DNA from: an uncultured Caulobacterales bacterium
Lineage (GTDB): Bacteria > Pseudomonadota > Alphaproteobacteria > Caulobacterales > Caulobacteraceae
NCBI GenBank assembly: GCA_903862425.1
Contig: CAIOYC010000005.1
Span: 1-64,000, forward strand
Length of the DNA: 64,000 nucleotides
Direction: 5' to 3'
Part shown: piece by piece, positions 46,150 through 54,738 of the stretch
Numbering within the stretch: position 1 is the stretch's first letter
How the letters are laid out: each line of letters opens with the position of its first letter
Notes under the pieces: model-generated
Databases searched by the model: none
The model's input: the letters and a program-made list of their open reading frames with translations, nothing else
Told to the model about the DNA's origin: nothing
Position numbers and translations under genes: made by a program

Positions 46150-46320
46150 GATGGGGAGGACCCTGCAACCATACTAAAATACTAGCATGGCCTTAGGGAC
46201 AGCCCAGCGCCTGCATTGACCGTTTGTGATAACATATATTAGGCGCGACCATCTAAGTAATTGATAATATTACAGTATGTGGCTGTGCGCGGCCTGTGCG
46301 CGCTGGCCGTCGCAAGATCC
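46150..46320. other. Upstream region of the metal-transport pair
   Basis: AT-richer 171-bp gap between the CDF-like gene (minus) and the 3' end of the LysR gene. It should hold the promoter of the CDF-EamA pair. A TAATATTA palindrome is visible near 46266-46273, but no confident operator was found. Confidence 0.3.
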
Positions 46321-47190
46321 TCAAAGCCCCTTCACAAATGCCGCCGCGGCTGGACTCCGGCTTCGCTCTCGATGGATCACCAGGTCAAAGTGGCGGTCTG
46401 GAAGATCAAACCGCAATTTCGTCAATCGGCCGGCGGCGACGAACGATCGCGCTGCGAGTTCGGAAACAGCGGCCACCAGTTCGCCGCTGGCCGTGGCTTC
46501 CAACACCGCCTCGTTTGAGGTGAGCTCGAGGGCCGTTCTCAATCGCGCGGGATCCACTCCGACATCTGCGAGCGCATGCTCGAATTCCGACCTGGTGCCG
46601 GATCCAACTTCACGTCTCGCCCACAATGCACTTTCCAGATCGCGCGGCCCCACGATCGTTCCGGCCAGCGGGTGGCTGGGCGCCGCATAGACGGCGATCC
46701 GATCGGTGGCGACCCGCGTCCGCTCGAGGTGCTGGCTTTCTATCTCCCCCTCCACGAAGCCTATATCTGCCGCGCCTTCGATCACGGCCTGCGTCACTTG
46801 GGCGGTGTTCCCGACCGTAAGCTTAAGGCCTATGTCCGGGTACGCGCGGGCAAAGGTCGCCATCCGAGACGGCAGCCAATAGTTGGCGACAGTCTGGCTG
46901 GCGGCCAGGGCGATCGCGCCTCGCTTCAGGCCTGCCAGATCGTCCAGCGCTAGCGCCGCGGCCTGGGCTCTCGCAAGCACCGCGCTGGCATCAGGCAAAA
47001 AGGTCCGGCCGGCTTCGGTCAGCGCCAACCCCCGCCCTACCCTATCGAACAGGCGAACCTCGTGCCGCGCTTCCAGGGCTGCGACCGCAGCGCTGGCTGC
47101 CGACTGCGTCATGTTCAGCGCCTCCGCGGCGCGTGTCATATGCAGCCGTTCTGCGACAGCGACAAAGACGCGAAGCTGTTCAAGGGTCAT
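46321..47190 (-). CDS. LysR-family transcriptional regulator
   Basis: A 289-residue LysR regulator. The N-terminal winged helix (TLEQLRVFVAVAERLHMTRAAEALNMTQSAASAAVAALE) is textbook, and the effector-binding domain follows (KRGAIALAASQTVANYW, GRLTKLRF). It is divergent from the YeiH-type transporter with an 80-bp gap, so it very likely controls that gene and itself. This regulator-transporter arrangement is common for YeiH. Confidence 0.92.
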   Translation of the reverse strand: MTLEQLRVFVAVAERLHMTRAAEALNMTQSAASAAVAALEARHEVRLFDRVGRGLALTEAGRTFLPDASAVLARAQAAALALDDLAGLKRGAIALAASQTVANYWLPSRMATFARAYPDIGLKLTVGNTAQVTQAVIEGAADIGFVEGEIESQHLERTRVATDRIAVYAAPSHPLAGTIVGPRDLESALWARREVGSGTRSEFEHALADVGVDPARLRTALELTSNEAVLEATASGELVAAVSELAARSFVAAGRLTKLRFDLPDRHFDLVIHRERSRSPAAAAFVKGL

Positions 47191-47270
47191 ATAGGTCGAT
47201 CAAAAATAGCGATTGAACTGACCATAACAATGCGTTGGATCGATTGATAGTCGTGGGCGATGGTGCCGGC

Positions 47271-48356
47271 ATGATAGCCGCGCCGCACACATCGAGAAGT
47301 ACGATCGAAGTTCTTCAAAGCAATCGCTGGCCTTTGCGGCTGGCGCCCGGACTGGCGCTTTGCGCTGTGATCGCCATTGGCGCCTATGGACTGCAAGCTG
47401 CGGAAACCCAACTTCTCGGCCGTGCCTGGCTGGAGGCGTTGGTTCTGGCGATCTTGATCGGCACGGCCGTCCGGACAGCCTGGACGCCGCCCCTGACCTG
47501 GCTGCCTGGCATTGCCTTCAGCGCAAAAATTCTTCTGGAGGTCGCCGTCATCCTGCTGGGCGCTACGGTCAGCGCTAGCACAATCTTAGGCGCAGGGGGC
47601 GCACTGCTGGCCGGCATCGCTTGCACCGTTTGCCTGGCCATCCTCTTTAGCTACGGACTCGGTCGGCTGTTTGGCTTGCCATGGCGGATGGCCGTCCTGA
47701 TCGCCTGCGGCAATTCCATCTGTGGGAACTCTGCGATCGCTGCGGTTGCGCCGGTGATCGGCGCGGACAGTGACGATGTCGCGGCCTCGATCGCCTTTAC
47801 CGCGGTCTTGGGTGTGGCCGTGGTTCTTGGGCTGCCCGCGCTTTCTATAGCCCTTCATATGAGCCCGCGCGGCTTCGGCGTACTGGCCGGGCTGACCGTC
47901 TACGCCGTCCCCCAGGTCTTGGCGGCCACCGCACCCATAAGTTCGCTATCGGCGCAGATCGGAACACTCGTAAAGCTGGTTCGAGTGCTCATGCTTGGGC
48001 CCGTCGTGTTGGTCCTGTCCGTTCTGAGCAATCGCCAAAGCCTTGGCGAACATGGCTCTCACGCTTCGCACGGTTCCCAACTCCCGAAGCTTGACCACCT
48101 GGTCCCGTGGTTCATCATCGGCTTCCTCCTGCTCGTCGCGGGCCGGTCGTTCGACCTATTCCCGCAGGCATTGCTCTCCCCTGTTTCGCATACGGCCACA
48201 TGGCTGACGGTCGTATCGATGGCTGCGCTGGGCTTGGGGGTCGATGTGAGGGTGATCTCGAAGGCGGGGCCTAGGGTTACCGCCGTGGTCACGCTCTCGC
48301 TCATTGCGCTCGGACTTGTCGCACTGGGGCTGATCCGTCTCCTGGGCCTGAATTGA
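47271..48356 (+). CDS. YeiH-family putative anion (sulfate) exporter
   Basis: A 361-residue membrane protein with about ten transmembrane segments and the family's central motif GNSICGNSAIAAVAPVIGA, which carries the conserved Asn and Cys. YeiH proteins are described as putative sulfate exporters. The start is not certain: ATG 47271 is taken as the first Met, while in-frame TTG 47235 would lengthen it by 12 residues. The last gene base lies just before the convergent methyltransferase gene. Regulation by the divergent LysR protein is likely. Confidence 0.88.
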   Translation: MIAAPHTSRSTIEVLQSNRWPLRLAPGLALCAVIAIGAYGLQAAETQLLGRAWLEALVLAILIGTAVRTAWTPPLTWLPGIAFSAKILLEVAVILLGATVSASTILGAGGALLAGIACTVCLAILFSYGLGRLFGLPWRMAVLIACGNSICGNSAIAAVAPVIGADSDDVAASIAFTAVLGVAVVLGLPALSIALHMSPRGFGVLAGLTVYAVPQVLAATAPISSLSAQIGTLVKLVRVLMLGPVVLVLSVLSNRQSLGEHGSHASHGSQLPKLDHLVPWFIIGFLLLVAGRSFDLFPQALLSPVSHTATWLTVVSMAALGLGVDVRVISKAGPRVTAVVTLSLIALGLVALGLIRLLGLN

Positions 48357-48362
48357 TGAGCG

Positions 48363-49226
48363 TCAGCCTACGAGGCTCGCGCGCGCCTGAACGATCCAAA
48401 CGGCCGCTGGCATCAGCACTCCCGAGGGGGTTTCGTATGGCGCAAGCGCAGACCGGACCGCCCCGTCGACGGTCGGCGCCAGCTCCGGCTGTTCCCGCAG
48501 GATCGCCCCAAGAGGGCCCACGCGGAACGCCAAGTCCACAGTCTGATCCAGGCTTGAGCCGCCGATCGACGTGTTGAAGGCGTGGAGCGTCACGTCCGAA
48601 AAGCCAGCATCCGCCAGGACCTTGCGCACCCGGTCCGCATCGGCGAACGCAAAGGGACCTGGCGCTGTCGGGTCCATTGGCGGAGACGGCGGCAGGAAGG
48701 GCTGGGCCGCCTCCATCGGGGCGCGCATCCAGAGGTTTTCTTGAAAGGGGCGCCAGCAAACAAAGGCCATGCGACCGTCGGGCTTCAGCGCCTTGCGAAG
48801 GTTTGAGAAGGCCGCGACGGGGTCGCTGAAGAACATCACGCCGAACCGGGAAAAGACCGCATCGAAGGCGCCCTCCCCTAACTCGCCCGACTGCGCATCG
48901 ACCTGGCGAAAGTCAGGCGTGGCCGCGCCATTGGGAACCGGCCGTGCCCGCGCCACCTCAAGCATCGGCAGGGAAATGTCGGCGCCGAAGACGGCGCCGG
49001 TCGCGGTGACCCGGGTCGCCAGTTCCAGCGAGGTCTGCCCACAGCCGCAGCCAACGTCGAGGATTCGCTCGCCGGGCGCCGGGTCGAGAGCGCGCATGGC
49101 TTCAAGGCCCAAGGGTTCGATCTGCCGGTCGAGTTGTTCCTGGAACCTCGCCCAGGTCTGGCCGGCGGTGGCGTTCCAGTAGTCGATCTGCGCCGCGTTG
49201 TCGGATGAACTGGGGTTTTCGGTCAT
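48363..49226 (-). CDS. Class I SAM-dependent methyltransferase
   Basis: A 287-residue methyltransferase. ILDVGCGCGQTSLELA is motif I, which binds S-adenosylmethionine, and FDAVFSRFGVMFFSDP is the post-II/III region. The N-terminus (QIDYWNATAGQTWARFQEQLD) is shared with a group of UbiE-like methyltransferases of unknown substrate. A C-terminal fragment of a different methyltransferase lies just upstream, so the locus has had methyltransferase turnover. Confidence 0.88.
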   Translation of the reverse strand: MTENPSSSDNAAQIDYWNATAGQTWARFQEQLDRQIEPLGLEAMRALDPAPGERILDVGCGCGQTSLELATRVTATGAVFGADISLPMLEVARARPVPNGAATPDFRQVDAQSGELGEGAFDAVFSRFGVMFFSDPVAAFSNLRKALKPDGRMAFVCWRPFQENLWMRAPMEAAQPFLPPSPPMDPTAPGPFAFADADRVRKVLADAGFSDVTLHAFNTSIGGSSLDQTVDLAFRVGPLGAILREQPELAPTVDGAVRSALAPYETPSGVLMPAAVWIVQARASLVG

Positions 49227-49295
49227 CGGCGGCTCCCTGGCGCAGTCGCGCCCGTGGTTTGAAGACTTGGACCGGCGAGGTCGCCCTGTCGACGC

Positions 49296-49490
49296 TCACG
49301 CGGGACGGGCCGTGCCCCATTCGCACCATCCGAGCACCTTGGGCGCCTTGGGCAGGTACATCGTTTCGACGGTCTCGACCGAGAAGCCTGCCGCTGTGAT
49401 CGAGCCGGCGACAGGCCGAGTCAGGTGGCAGCCGCCCGCGACCGGGGTCCAAAAGGGTTCGATTCGCCGCTGCCAACGCTGGATCTGGGC
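49296..49490 (-). pseudogene. C-terminal fragment of a second methyltransferase
   Basis: Sixty-four codons read as the tail of a UbiE-type methyltransferase: QRWQRRIEPFWTPVAGGCHLTR, ITAAGFSVE, METMYLPKAPKV-like wording and GTARPA before TGA (49296-49298). A stop codon stands directly in front of the fragment, so the SAM-binding half is gone. This is a relic next to an intact but different methyltransferase. Confidence 0.6.
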
Positions 49491-49606
49491 CTAGCAGATG
49501 GCCATTCACGCCTCGGCACTATCGCAGGGCGCAGCTTGGCAGCTGCGGCCTCCTATTGTGGGGAATTGGCCGCGCCCTTCGCGGCGACCGCTCCGGGACA
49601 AGAACC

Positions 49607-50170
49607 CTAAGGTCGAGCGGTAAGGCCACGTCGCTGCCCCCGCCACGTTTTCGGAGCCTGGCCAAAAGTTTGTTTGAATAAGCGGGAGAACTCCGCCTGA
49701 TCCAGCAGACCGCATGCATTGGCGATCTGGCAGAGCGGTCGATCAGTGGTTAGCATCATGATGCATGCCAGGTTCATGCGGCGAAGACCGATATAGTCCT
49801 GCACTGACATGCCGAAGCTAACCTTAAACGCCGCAGAAAACTGGCTGGCGGTTAATCGGGTTAATCTGGCGAGCTCAGTGAGTTCGATTGGCGAATCAAT
49901 GTAATCGCCGAGGTAGGCTGTGACCCGCGCCACCTGCCATGGAGCCAGAAAAGGCCGCCTCTCCCCCAGCAGGAGAACAGCCGAGCGGCGTGCGGCGCGG
50001 CTTCGCTCGCTTTCGAGCAGCGCTGACGCACGATCAAGGCAAGCATGGGCGGCACAGGCATCGCGATCGACGAAGCGACTGGCTTCTCCCAGCAGCCTCA
50101 AGAGGATCGCGGCAACCTCGCCATCCAGGCCTTCAGAGGGCGGACCTCCCCGAGAGCGTTCCTGATACAT
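49607..50170 (-). CDS. AraC-family transcriptional regulator (HTH domain protein)
   Basis: A 187-residue protein ending in a typical AraC double helix-turn-helix: SPIELTELARLTRLTASQFSAAFK and FSRLFKQTFGQAPKTWR. The N-terminal part is short and has no known effector domain. ATG 50170 is chosen because GGAGG lies five bases before it; the frame is open back to 50263. Target genes are unknown. Confidence 0.85.
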   Translation of the reverse strand: MYQERSRGGPPSEGLDGEVAAILLRLLGEASRFVDRDACAAHACLDRASALLESERSRAARRSAVLLLGERRPFLAPWQVARVTAYLGDYIDSPIELTELARLTRLTASQFSAAFKVSFGMSVQDYIGLRRMNLACIMMLTTDRPLCQIANACGLLDQAEFSRLFKQTFGQAPKTWRGQRRGLTARP

Positions 50171-50312
50171 GGCTACCTCCGGGTCGCTGCGAGCGGCGGC
50201 TCTGTCCGACATATCCCGAAGTTTGGCAAAGGAGACCCGCCTTGCACGAGTGAGCTGATGCAAGTCTGTGTGAGGTGAAGCGCAAGTACGTTTAGACCAA
50301 TAGTGATGCGGG

Positions 50313-51107
50313 CTAGGCCGGTCGCGCGATCAGGACCGCCACGACTATCAGCAAGAGTATCGGCGCCAGCAGCGTCCAAAAGCCTACGTTTGCAAACCCG
50401 ATGACAGCCGCCCCTGCGCCTAGCGCAAACGCCAGGATGGGCAACCACGCGTTGACGAACCGAGGAAGCGACCGCCTCCGATGGCTTGCGGGTCCAATGA
50501 CGACGTTGACGAGGTCCATCGTGGCTTCAGTAAGGTTGCCCGTCATCGAGGTGGTTGGAGATAGCCCTTTCAACAGCGGCATGTGCCCGAGAGCGTTTTG
50601 CAAACCCATGGCGAAGACTCCAACCAAGCCGACAGTCAAGATGCCAGGGGCTTCAGCAGACATGGCCGGATGAACCCGCACACCCAGCGCCATGAACCCT
50701 GTCAGCAACGCCGTCTGCGCGCCAAGAAGCAGGAGGGCTGCGCGTCGAGGTTGGCCGGATTGGGCGAGATTGACCAATTGAGCGACGGCTACCGCGCCCA
50801 CAAAAACTGGCAGCGCCAGGATTTTGGTCGGAAGCTGCTGGACTTGGCCCAGGAGGGCCGCCGCCACGACAACGAAGTTGCCAGTCACATGTGCGACGAA
50901 CAGTGCGTACAACCCAATGAAGCTGACGGTGTCGACATAGCTGGCGATGAAGGCCAGCAGGACACCCGTGCTGGTTGGCGCGGCTAGGGCAGTCGACTTT
51001 CTATCAGCCCCCCCCGACTTCTGCATTGGTACGGCGTGCCAATCCTCTGGGGCCTCGGCCTCGCGCCAGGCCGATGCCCCGACATTTATCGGAAGCTGAT
51101 CATTCAC
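50313..51107 (-). CDS. DUF1275 (YoaK-family) membrane protein
   Basis: A 264-residue protein with about six transmembrane segments and the family's motifs VDTVSFIGLYALFVAHVTGNFV and GLSPTTSMTGNLTEA. DUF1275/YoaK proteins have no settled function. The start is uncertain: ATG 51107 is taken, and ATG 51026 would remove 27 residues before the first helix. Confidence 0.8.
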   Translation of the reverse strand: MNDQLPINVGASAWREAEAPEDWHAVPMQKSGGADRKSTALAAPTSTGVLLAFIASYVDTVSFIGLYALFVAHVTGNFVVVAAALLGQVQQLPTKILALPVFVGAVAVAQLVNLAQSGQPRRAALLLLGAQTALLTGFMALGVRVHPAMSAEAPGILTVGLVGVFAMGLQNALGHMPLLKGLSPTTSMTGNLTEATMDLVNVVIGPASHRRRSLPRFVNAWLPILAFALGAGAAVIGFANVGFWTLLAPILLLIVVAVLIARPA

Positions 51108-51755
51108 TTGAGCGCCTATCGTTTAGGGGCGAGCGCAGAACCGTGGCGCGCGCAGGCGCGCTCGGTAGCCATCGCGCACCAGCTCGGGTTGGACGGGCTT
51201 CAAGCCGGAATGACTCGTCGAAGGCGCCGTGCGCCAAAACAGTGGTCGTAACCTTTGGCCCCACCGCCGCGCGCGCCATCGGCGCAACGACCGTTGGGAT
51301 TGCCAACGGGAGCGGTGATCGCATCAATTTTTGCATGTGCTAGCCCAACATGATGCCAGCGCACCGCCGCTTCGGCGCCTCCAGCAGGCTTCAACTGCCA
51401 GCAACTTCAGCCGATCAGGCACATTCGTCGTGTTAGGCGTTGCGAGTTTGCATGGCTCGCTAGCCAGCGGTCTGTGAGCTCCCTAACCTCTGCGGCGGAG
51501 ATCGCTCGCAGCGCTCTACGTGCTGATCCCCAAATTTGACCGGGCCGTTTAACTGCCGCTAGCCCGATCTCTGGTGGAAGGGGTTAAGTACGCGACCAAT
51601 GACCGGTGCGACCTCCCCAAGGGGTCGCCGTCGCCTGCTCCAGCCGTAACCGCTCGCGCTTAACTGCAGGACCGGCGTCTGGGTTTTGCGTGCGTTCGTG
51701 AAAGCCGGGTGTTCTTATGCCGTGCCAACTTGTCGCCCATCACTGGGAGATAGCG
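51108..51755. other. Long non-coding or decayed stretch before the nitrile hydratase-like operon
   Basis: About 650 bases without an intact gene. A minus-strand reading near 51270-51215 (TTTVLAHGAFDES) recalls the start of alpha/beta-hydrolases, which would make part of this a decayed gene. The rest shows no clear signal. The operon promoter should lie within the last 200 bases. Confidence 0.35.
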
Positions 51756-52109
51756 ATGGCTGAGACAGAGACTTCGCACGATAGTCCGTTCGCGCACGTG
51801 GTGCTGGCGACCGGCGAGGCTGTCGTTTTCGCTCCCGGCGACCGGGTGAGAGTGGACGACCGAAAGCCCGTTGGCCACTACCGCGTGCCGACCTACCTGC
51901 GCGGCAAGACGGGTACCGTCGAGTGCGTCTACCTGCCGGCCCAACTCAACAACGAGGAAGAGGGCTTCGGCCGCAACGGCGGGGCTAAACGCCACTACTA
52001 CCGTATCGGCGTGCCAATGACCGAGATCTGGCCGGCCTATGCCGGGTCGCCTCAGGACAGTCTACGCATCGAAGTATTCGAGGGCTGGCTGGAAAGGATA
52101 GGCGCATGA
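51756..52109 (+). CDS. Nitrile hydratase beta subunit, C-terminal-domain protein
   Basis: A 117-residue protein matching the C-terminal, SH3-like half of nitrile hydratase beta: FAPGDRVRVDDRKPVGHYRVPTYLRGKTGTVE and YYRIGV...IWPAYAG. In ordinary enzymes this is fused to a helical N-terminal half; here that half is a separate gene downstream. ATG 51756 follows GGGAG. The stop overlaps the alpha subunit gene (ATGA). Such splitting is known from thiocyanate hydrolase and toyocamycin nitrile hydratase. Confidence 0.85.
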   Translation: MAETETSHDSPFAHVVLATGEAVVFAPGDRVRVDDRKPVGHYRVPTYLRGKTGTVECVYLPAQLNNEEEGFGRNGGAKRHYYRIGVPMTEIWPAYAGSPQDSLRIEVFEGWLERIGA

Positions 52110-52768
52110 CCGAGGCACGGACAAACCGTGGTCACGACCACGATCACGGCGATCCTCACGCGCCGATCGTGGCTGACGGACAGCCGAGTTACTACGAAAT
52201 CATGGAGACGGCGATCCGCGAGCTCCTGGTCGAGCGCGGCCACTTCACCGCGGCCGAAATCCATCGCCAAATCGACTTGCTGGATTCTCGGACGCCTGCG
52301 CTTGGCGCGGCGATCGTGGCCCGCGCCTGGACGGATCCGGCCTTCAAGGTCCGTCTGCTCGCCGACGGCCGGGCGACCGTCGAGGACCTGGGCATAAGCT
52401 TCTATGACGACACGGGCCTCGTCGTGCTCGAGAATACGCCCGAGGTACACCACCTGATCGTCTGCACCCTGTGCTCGTGCTACCCGCGACCCGTCCTGGG
52501 GCTGCCCCCTGAGTGGTACAAGTTGAAACCCTATCGGGCTCGCGCGGTTGCCGAGCCGCGCTCAGTCCTCGCCGAATTCGGAACCGTGCTTCCCGACGAG
52601 GTCGAGATCCAGGTCCACGACTCCACATCCATGGCGCGCTACCTCGTCCTTCCGCGTCGTCCTGACGGTTCGGATCACCTCAGCGAAGCCGAGTTGGCGG
52701 CGTTGGTCACCCGAGACGCCATGATCGGCGTCCGCCTCGTCGAGTTGCCCCAGGGAAGCCGCTCATGA
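52106..52768 (+). CDS. Nitrile hydratase-type alpha subunit (cobalt type)
   Basis: A 220-residue catalytic subunit. VCTLCSCYP (Cys120, Cys123, Cys125) is the metal-binding claw; Thr after the first Cys marks the cobalt form (Ser marks iron). PRPVLGLPPEWYK follows as in the family. The N-terminus is rich in His and Asp (GHDHDHGDPH), as in relatives. The enzyme hydrates a nitrile to an amide, or thiocyanate in the SCNase branch. Overlaps both neighbours by four bases. The actual substrate is not shown by sequence. Confidence 0.9.
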   Translation: MTEARTNRGHDHDHGDPHAPIVADGQPSYYEIMETAIRELLVERGHFTAAEIHRQIDLLDSRTPALGAAIVARAWTDPAFKVRLLADGRATVEDLGISFYDDTGLVVLENTPEVHHLIVCTLCSCYPRPVLGLPPEWYKLKPYRARAVAEPRSVLAEFGTVLPDEVEIQVHDSTSMARYLVLPRRPDGSDHLSEAELAALVTRDAMIGVRLVELPQGSRS

Positions 52769-53115
52769 GCGATGTAATCGTCACCCGCCTGCCGAACGAC
52801 GTCGGTGGCCTTTCCGCGGCGCCCATCGACCAGAGCGACCACGTCCTGGCGCCATGGGAGAAGCGTTGCCACGCTCTTGCAGACGTCCTCGATTTCCACA
52901 AGCTGATCAATACCGAAGAAAAGCGGCGCGGCGTTGAGGCGTTGGGCAGTGAGATTGTCGGCAAGCTCAGCTATTACGAACGCTGGGCGGTAGCCTTCGC
53001 CAACATCCTCTTCCAGAAGGGCGTGCTGACGCCGGAAGACTTGGCCAAACGCATGCGCGAGGTTGAGCGGCGTTTAGCGGCGGAACGCGGTGATTCCCCA
53101 GGGGCGGGGATTTAG
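52765..53115 (+). CDS. Nitrile hydratase beta subunit, N-terminal-domain protein
   Basis: A 116-residue helical protein matching the N-terminal half of nitrile hydratase beta or its accessory relatives: PWEKRCHALADVL and LSYYERWAVAFANILFQKGVLTPEDLAKRM. Its start overlaps the alpha gene. Together with the C-terminal half encoded first in the operon it would rebuild a complete beta subunit, or one half may act as a cobalt-loading chaperone. Confidence 0.85.
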   Translation: MSDVIVTRLPNDVGGLSAAPIDQSDHVLAPWEKRCHALADVLDFHKLINTEEKRRGVEALGSEIVGKLSYYERWAVAFANILFQKGVLTPEDLAKRMREVERRLAAERGDSPGAGI

Positions 53116-53117
53116 TC

Positions 53118-53621
53118 GTGAAAGACGGCCTTATCACTTGGCCGAGCCCATATGCTCCGCACGAGACGCTCGCGCGCCTGTTGTCTGAGGTGACAGGCCG
53201 AGGCCTCTTCATCTTCGCGATTATCGATCATGCCCAGGCAGCCAAGCAGGCCGGCTTGGAGATGAGACCGGCCAGCGTGGTGATCTTCGGAAACCCCAAG
53301 GGCGGAACGCCGCTGATGCAAATGGCCCCCACCCTAGCCATCGACCTTCCATTGAAGGCGTTGGTCTGGGAGGACGAAAACGGGAAAACCCAACTCACCT
53401 ACAATCGAGCTTCGTGGATCGCCCGCCGCCACCATCTGGCAGTGGAAGATATCGATGAAGAGGCCTGGGAGTCGGAGGGTGGTGCGATCGATCATCATCC
53501 GGGCGACCTGTTCGCTTCCGACGAAAGCCTTCGTCCCACGGCCGATCCGCTCGTTGCGGCCATCGGGAAGGCACTGGCCGACATCGCTCGAAGCGTCTGT
53601 CGGTCCGACGTTGCGCGATGA
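53118..53621 (+). CDS. DUF302-domain protein
   Basis: A 167-residue protein with a DUF302 core: SPYAPHETLARLLSEVTGRGLFIFAIIDHAQAAKQAG and VVIFGNPKGGTPLMQMAPTLAIDLPLKALVWED. The family often accompanies redox or metal enzymes, with unknown function. GTG 53118 follows GGGGA. Its stop overlaps the NiCoT gene, placing it in the nitrile hydratase-like operon. Confidence 0.8.
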   Translation: MKDGLITWPSPYAPHETLARLLSEVTGRGLFIFAIIDHAQAAKQAGLEMRPASVVIFGNPKGGTPLMQMAPTLAIDLPLKALVWEDENGKTQLTYNRASWIARRHHLAVEDIDEEAWESEGGAIDHHPGDLFASDESLRPTADPLVAAIGKALADIARSVCRSDVAR

Positions 53622-54625
53622 CTCTTCGTCATCGGGTCATTTTCATCTTCGCCACTCTGGCGACCATCAATCTTGGCGCCTGGATTTGGGCGGGATTGGC
53701 ATTCCAGAACCGGTCGGTGCTGATCGGGGTGGCCTTTGTGGTCTATGGATTGGGATTGCGTCACGCCGTCGATGCCGACCACATCGCCGCGATCGACAAC
53801 GTCACCCGAAAGCTGATGCACGAAAAGCAGCGGCCAGTGGCTGTTGGCTTCTACTTTGCGCTCGGCCATTCCAGTCTCGTGATCCTAGCGACGGCCGCCG
53901 TCGCTGGTCTCACTACGGCGCTAAGTCGTTTCGAGGGCTGGAGGGACATTGGCGGCACCGTGAGCACCATCATCTCGTCCGTCTTCCTGCTCGCTATCGC
54001 GGCCATGAACGTCGTGATCTTCCGTGATATCCATCGCAGTTACCAGCGCCTGCGGCGCGGAGACCCCTATGTTGAAGAAGATCTCGATATCCTCCTGAAC
54101 AATCGTGGATTCCTGGCCCGGCTGCTTCGCCCGCTTTTTGGACTGATCACGCGAAGCTGGCACATGTATCCGCTCGGTTTTCTCTTTGGCCTGGGCTTTG
54201 ATACCGCGACCGAGGTGGCAATGTTTGGCGTCTCTGCCGCTCAAGTGGCAAAGGGGGTGTCCGTAGCCGATATTATGGTCTTCCCTGTTCTTTTTGCAGC
54301 GGGGATGTCGCTGATCGATACGGCCGACGGCGTGTTAATGCTCGGCGCTTACAACTGGGCCTTCGTGAAGCCCGTGCGCAAGCTGTACTACAATATGACT
54401 ATTACCCTGGTGTCCGTTGCCATCGCGCTGTTAATCGGCGGAATCGAAGGCCTAGGCTTGGTACGCCGGCGCCTGGATTTCCACGGCGGGGCTTGGGAGA
54501 TCGTGCGGGCGCTGGCGGACAATATGAATACGCTGGGGTTTGTGGTGATCGGCCTGTTCATTGCCAGTTGGGCTGTGTCGATCGCGATCTACAAATACAA
54601 GCACCTCGATGCAGTGGATGCATAA
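53618..54625 (+). CDS. NiCoT-family nickel/cobalt transporter (NhlF-like)
   Basis: A 335-residue inner-membrane permease with about eight transmembrane segments. The NiCoT signature RHAVDADHIAAID lies at residues 49-61, with LGHSSLVILA, LGFDTATEVA and GMSLIDTADG further on. Because it is the last gene of a cobalt-type nitrile hydratase-like operon, it most likely imports Co2+ for the alpha subunit, as NhlF does in Rhodococcus. The start overlaps the DUF302 stop (ATGA). Confidence 0.92.
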   Translation: MTLRHRVIFIFATLATINLGAWIWAGLAFQNRSVLIGVAFVVYGLGLRHAVDADHIAAIDNVTRKLMHEKQRPVAVGFYFALGHSSLVILATAAVAGLTTALSRFEGWRDIGGTVSTIISSVFLLAIAAMNVVIFRDIHRSYQRLRRGDPYVEEDLDILLNNRGFLARLLRPLFGLITRSWHMYPLGFLFGLGFDTATEVAMFGVSAAQVAKGVSVADIMVFPVLFAAGMSLIDTADGVLMLGAYNWAFVKPVRKLYYNMTITLVSVAIALLIGGIEGLGLVRRRLDFHGGAWEIVRALADNMNTLGFVVIGLFIASWAVSIAIYKYKHLDAVDA

Positions 54626-54738
54626 ACAGCCTGACAATGTCCCTCGGAGCTGGCTATCCGCCGGCGAAGTCCGGCGCACGACCTTACGCTGATCGCGGCA
54701 GGCGGTGGGGGCAACTATATCTGCGGCAATGAGCTTGA

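Noticed and set aside
51100-51336. Possible N-terminus of an alpha/beta-hydrolase on the minus strand (TTTVLAHGAFDES)
   Set aside because: Only one short motif matches and the rest does not resemble a hydrolase; kept as a note in the non-coding stretch.
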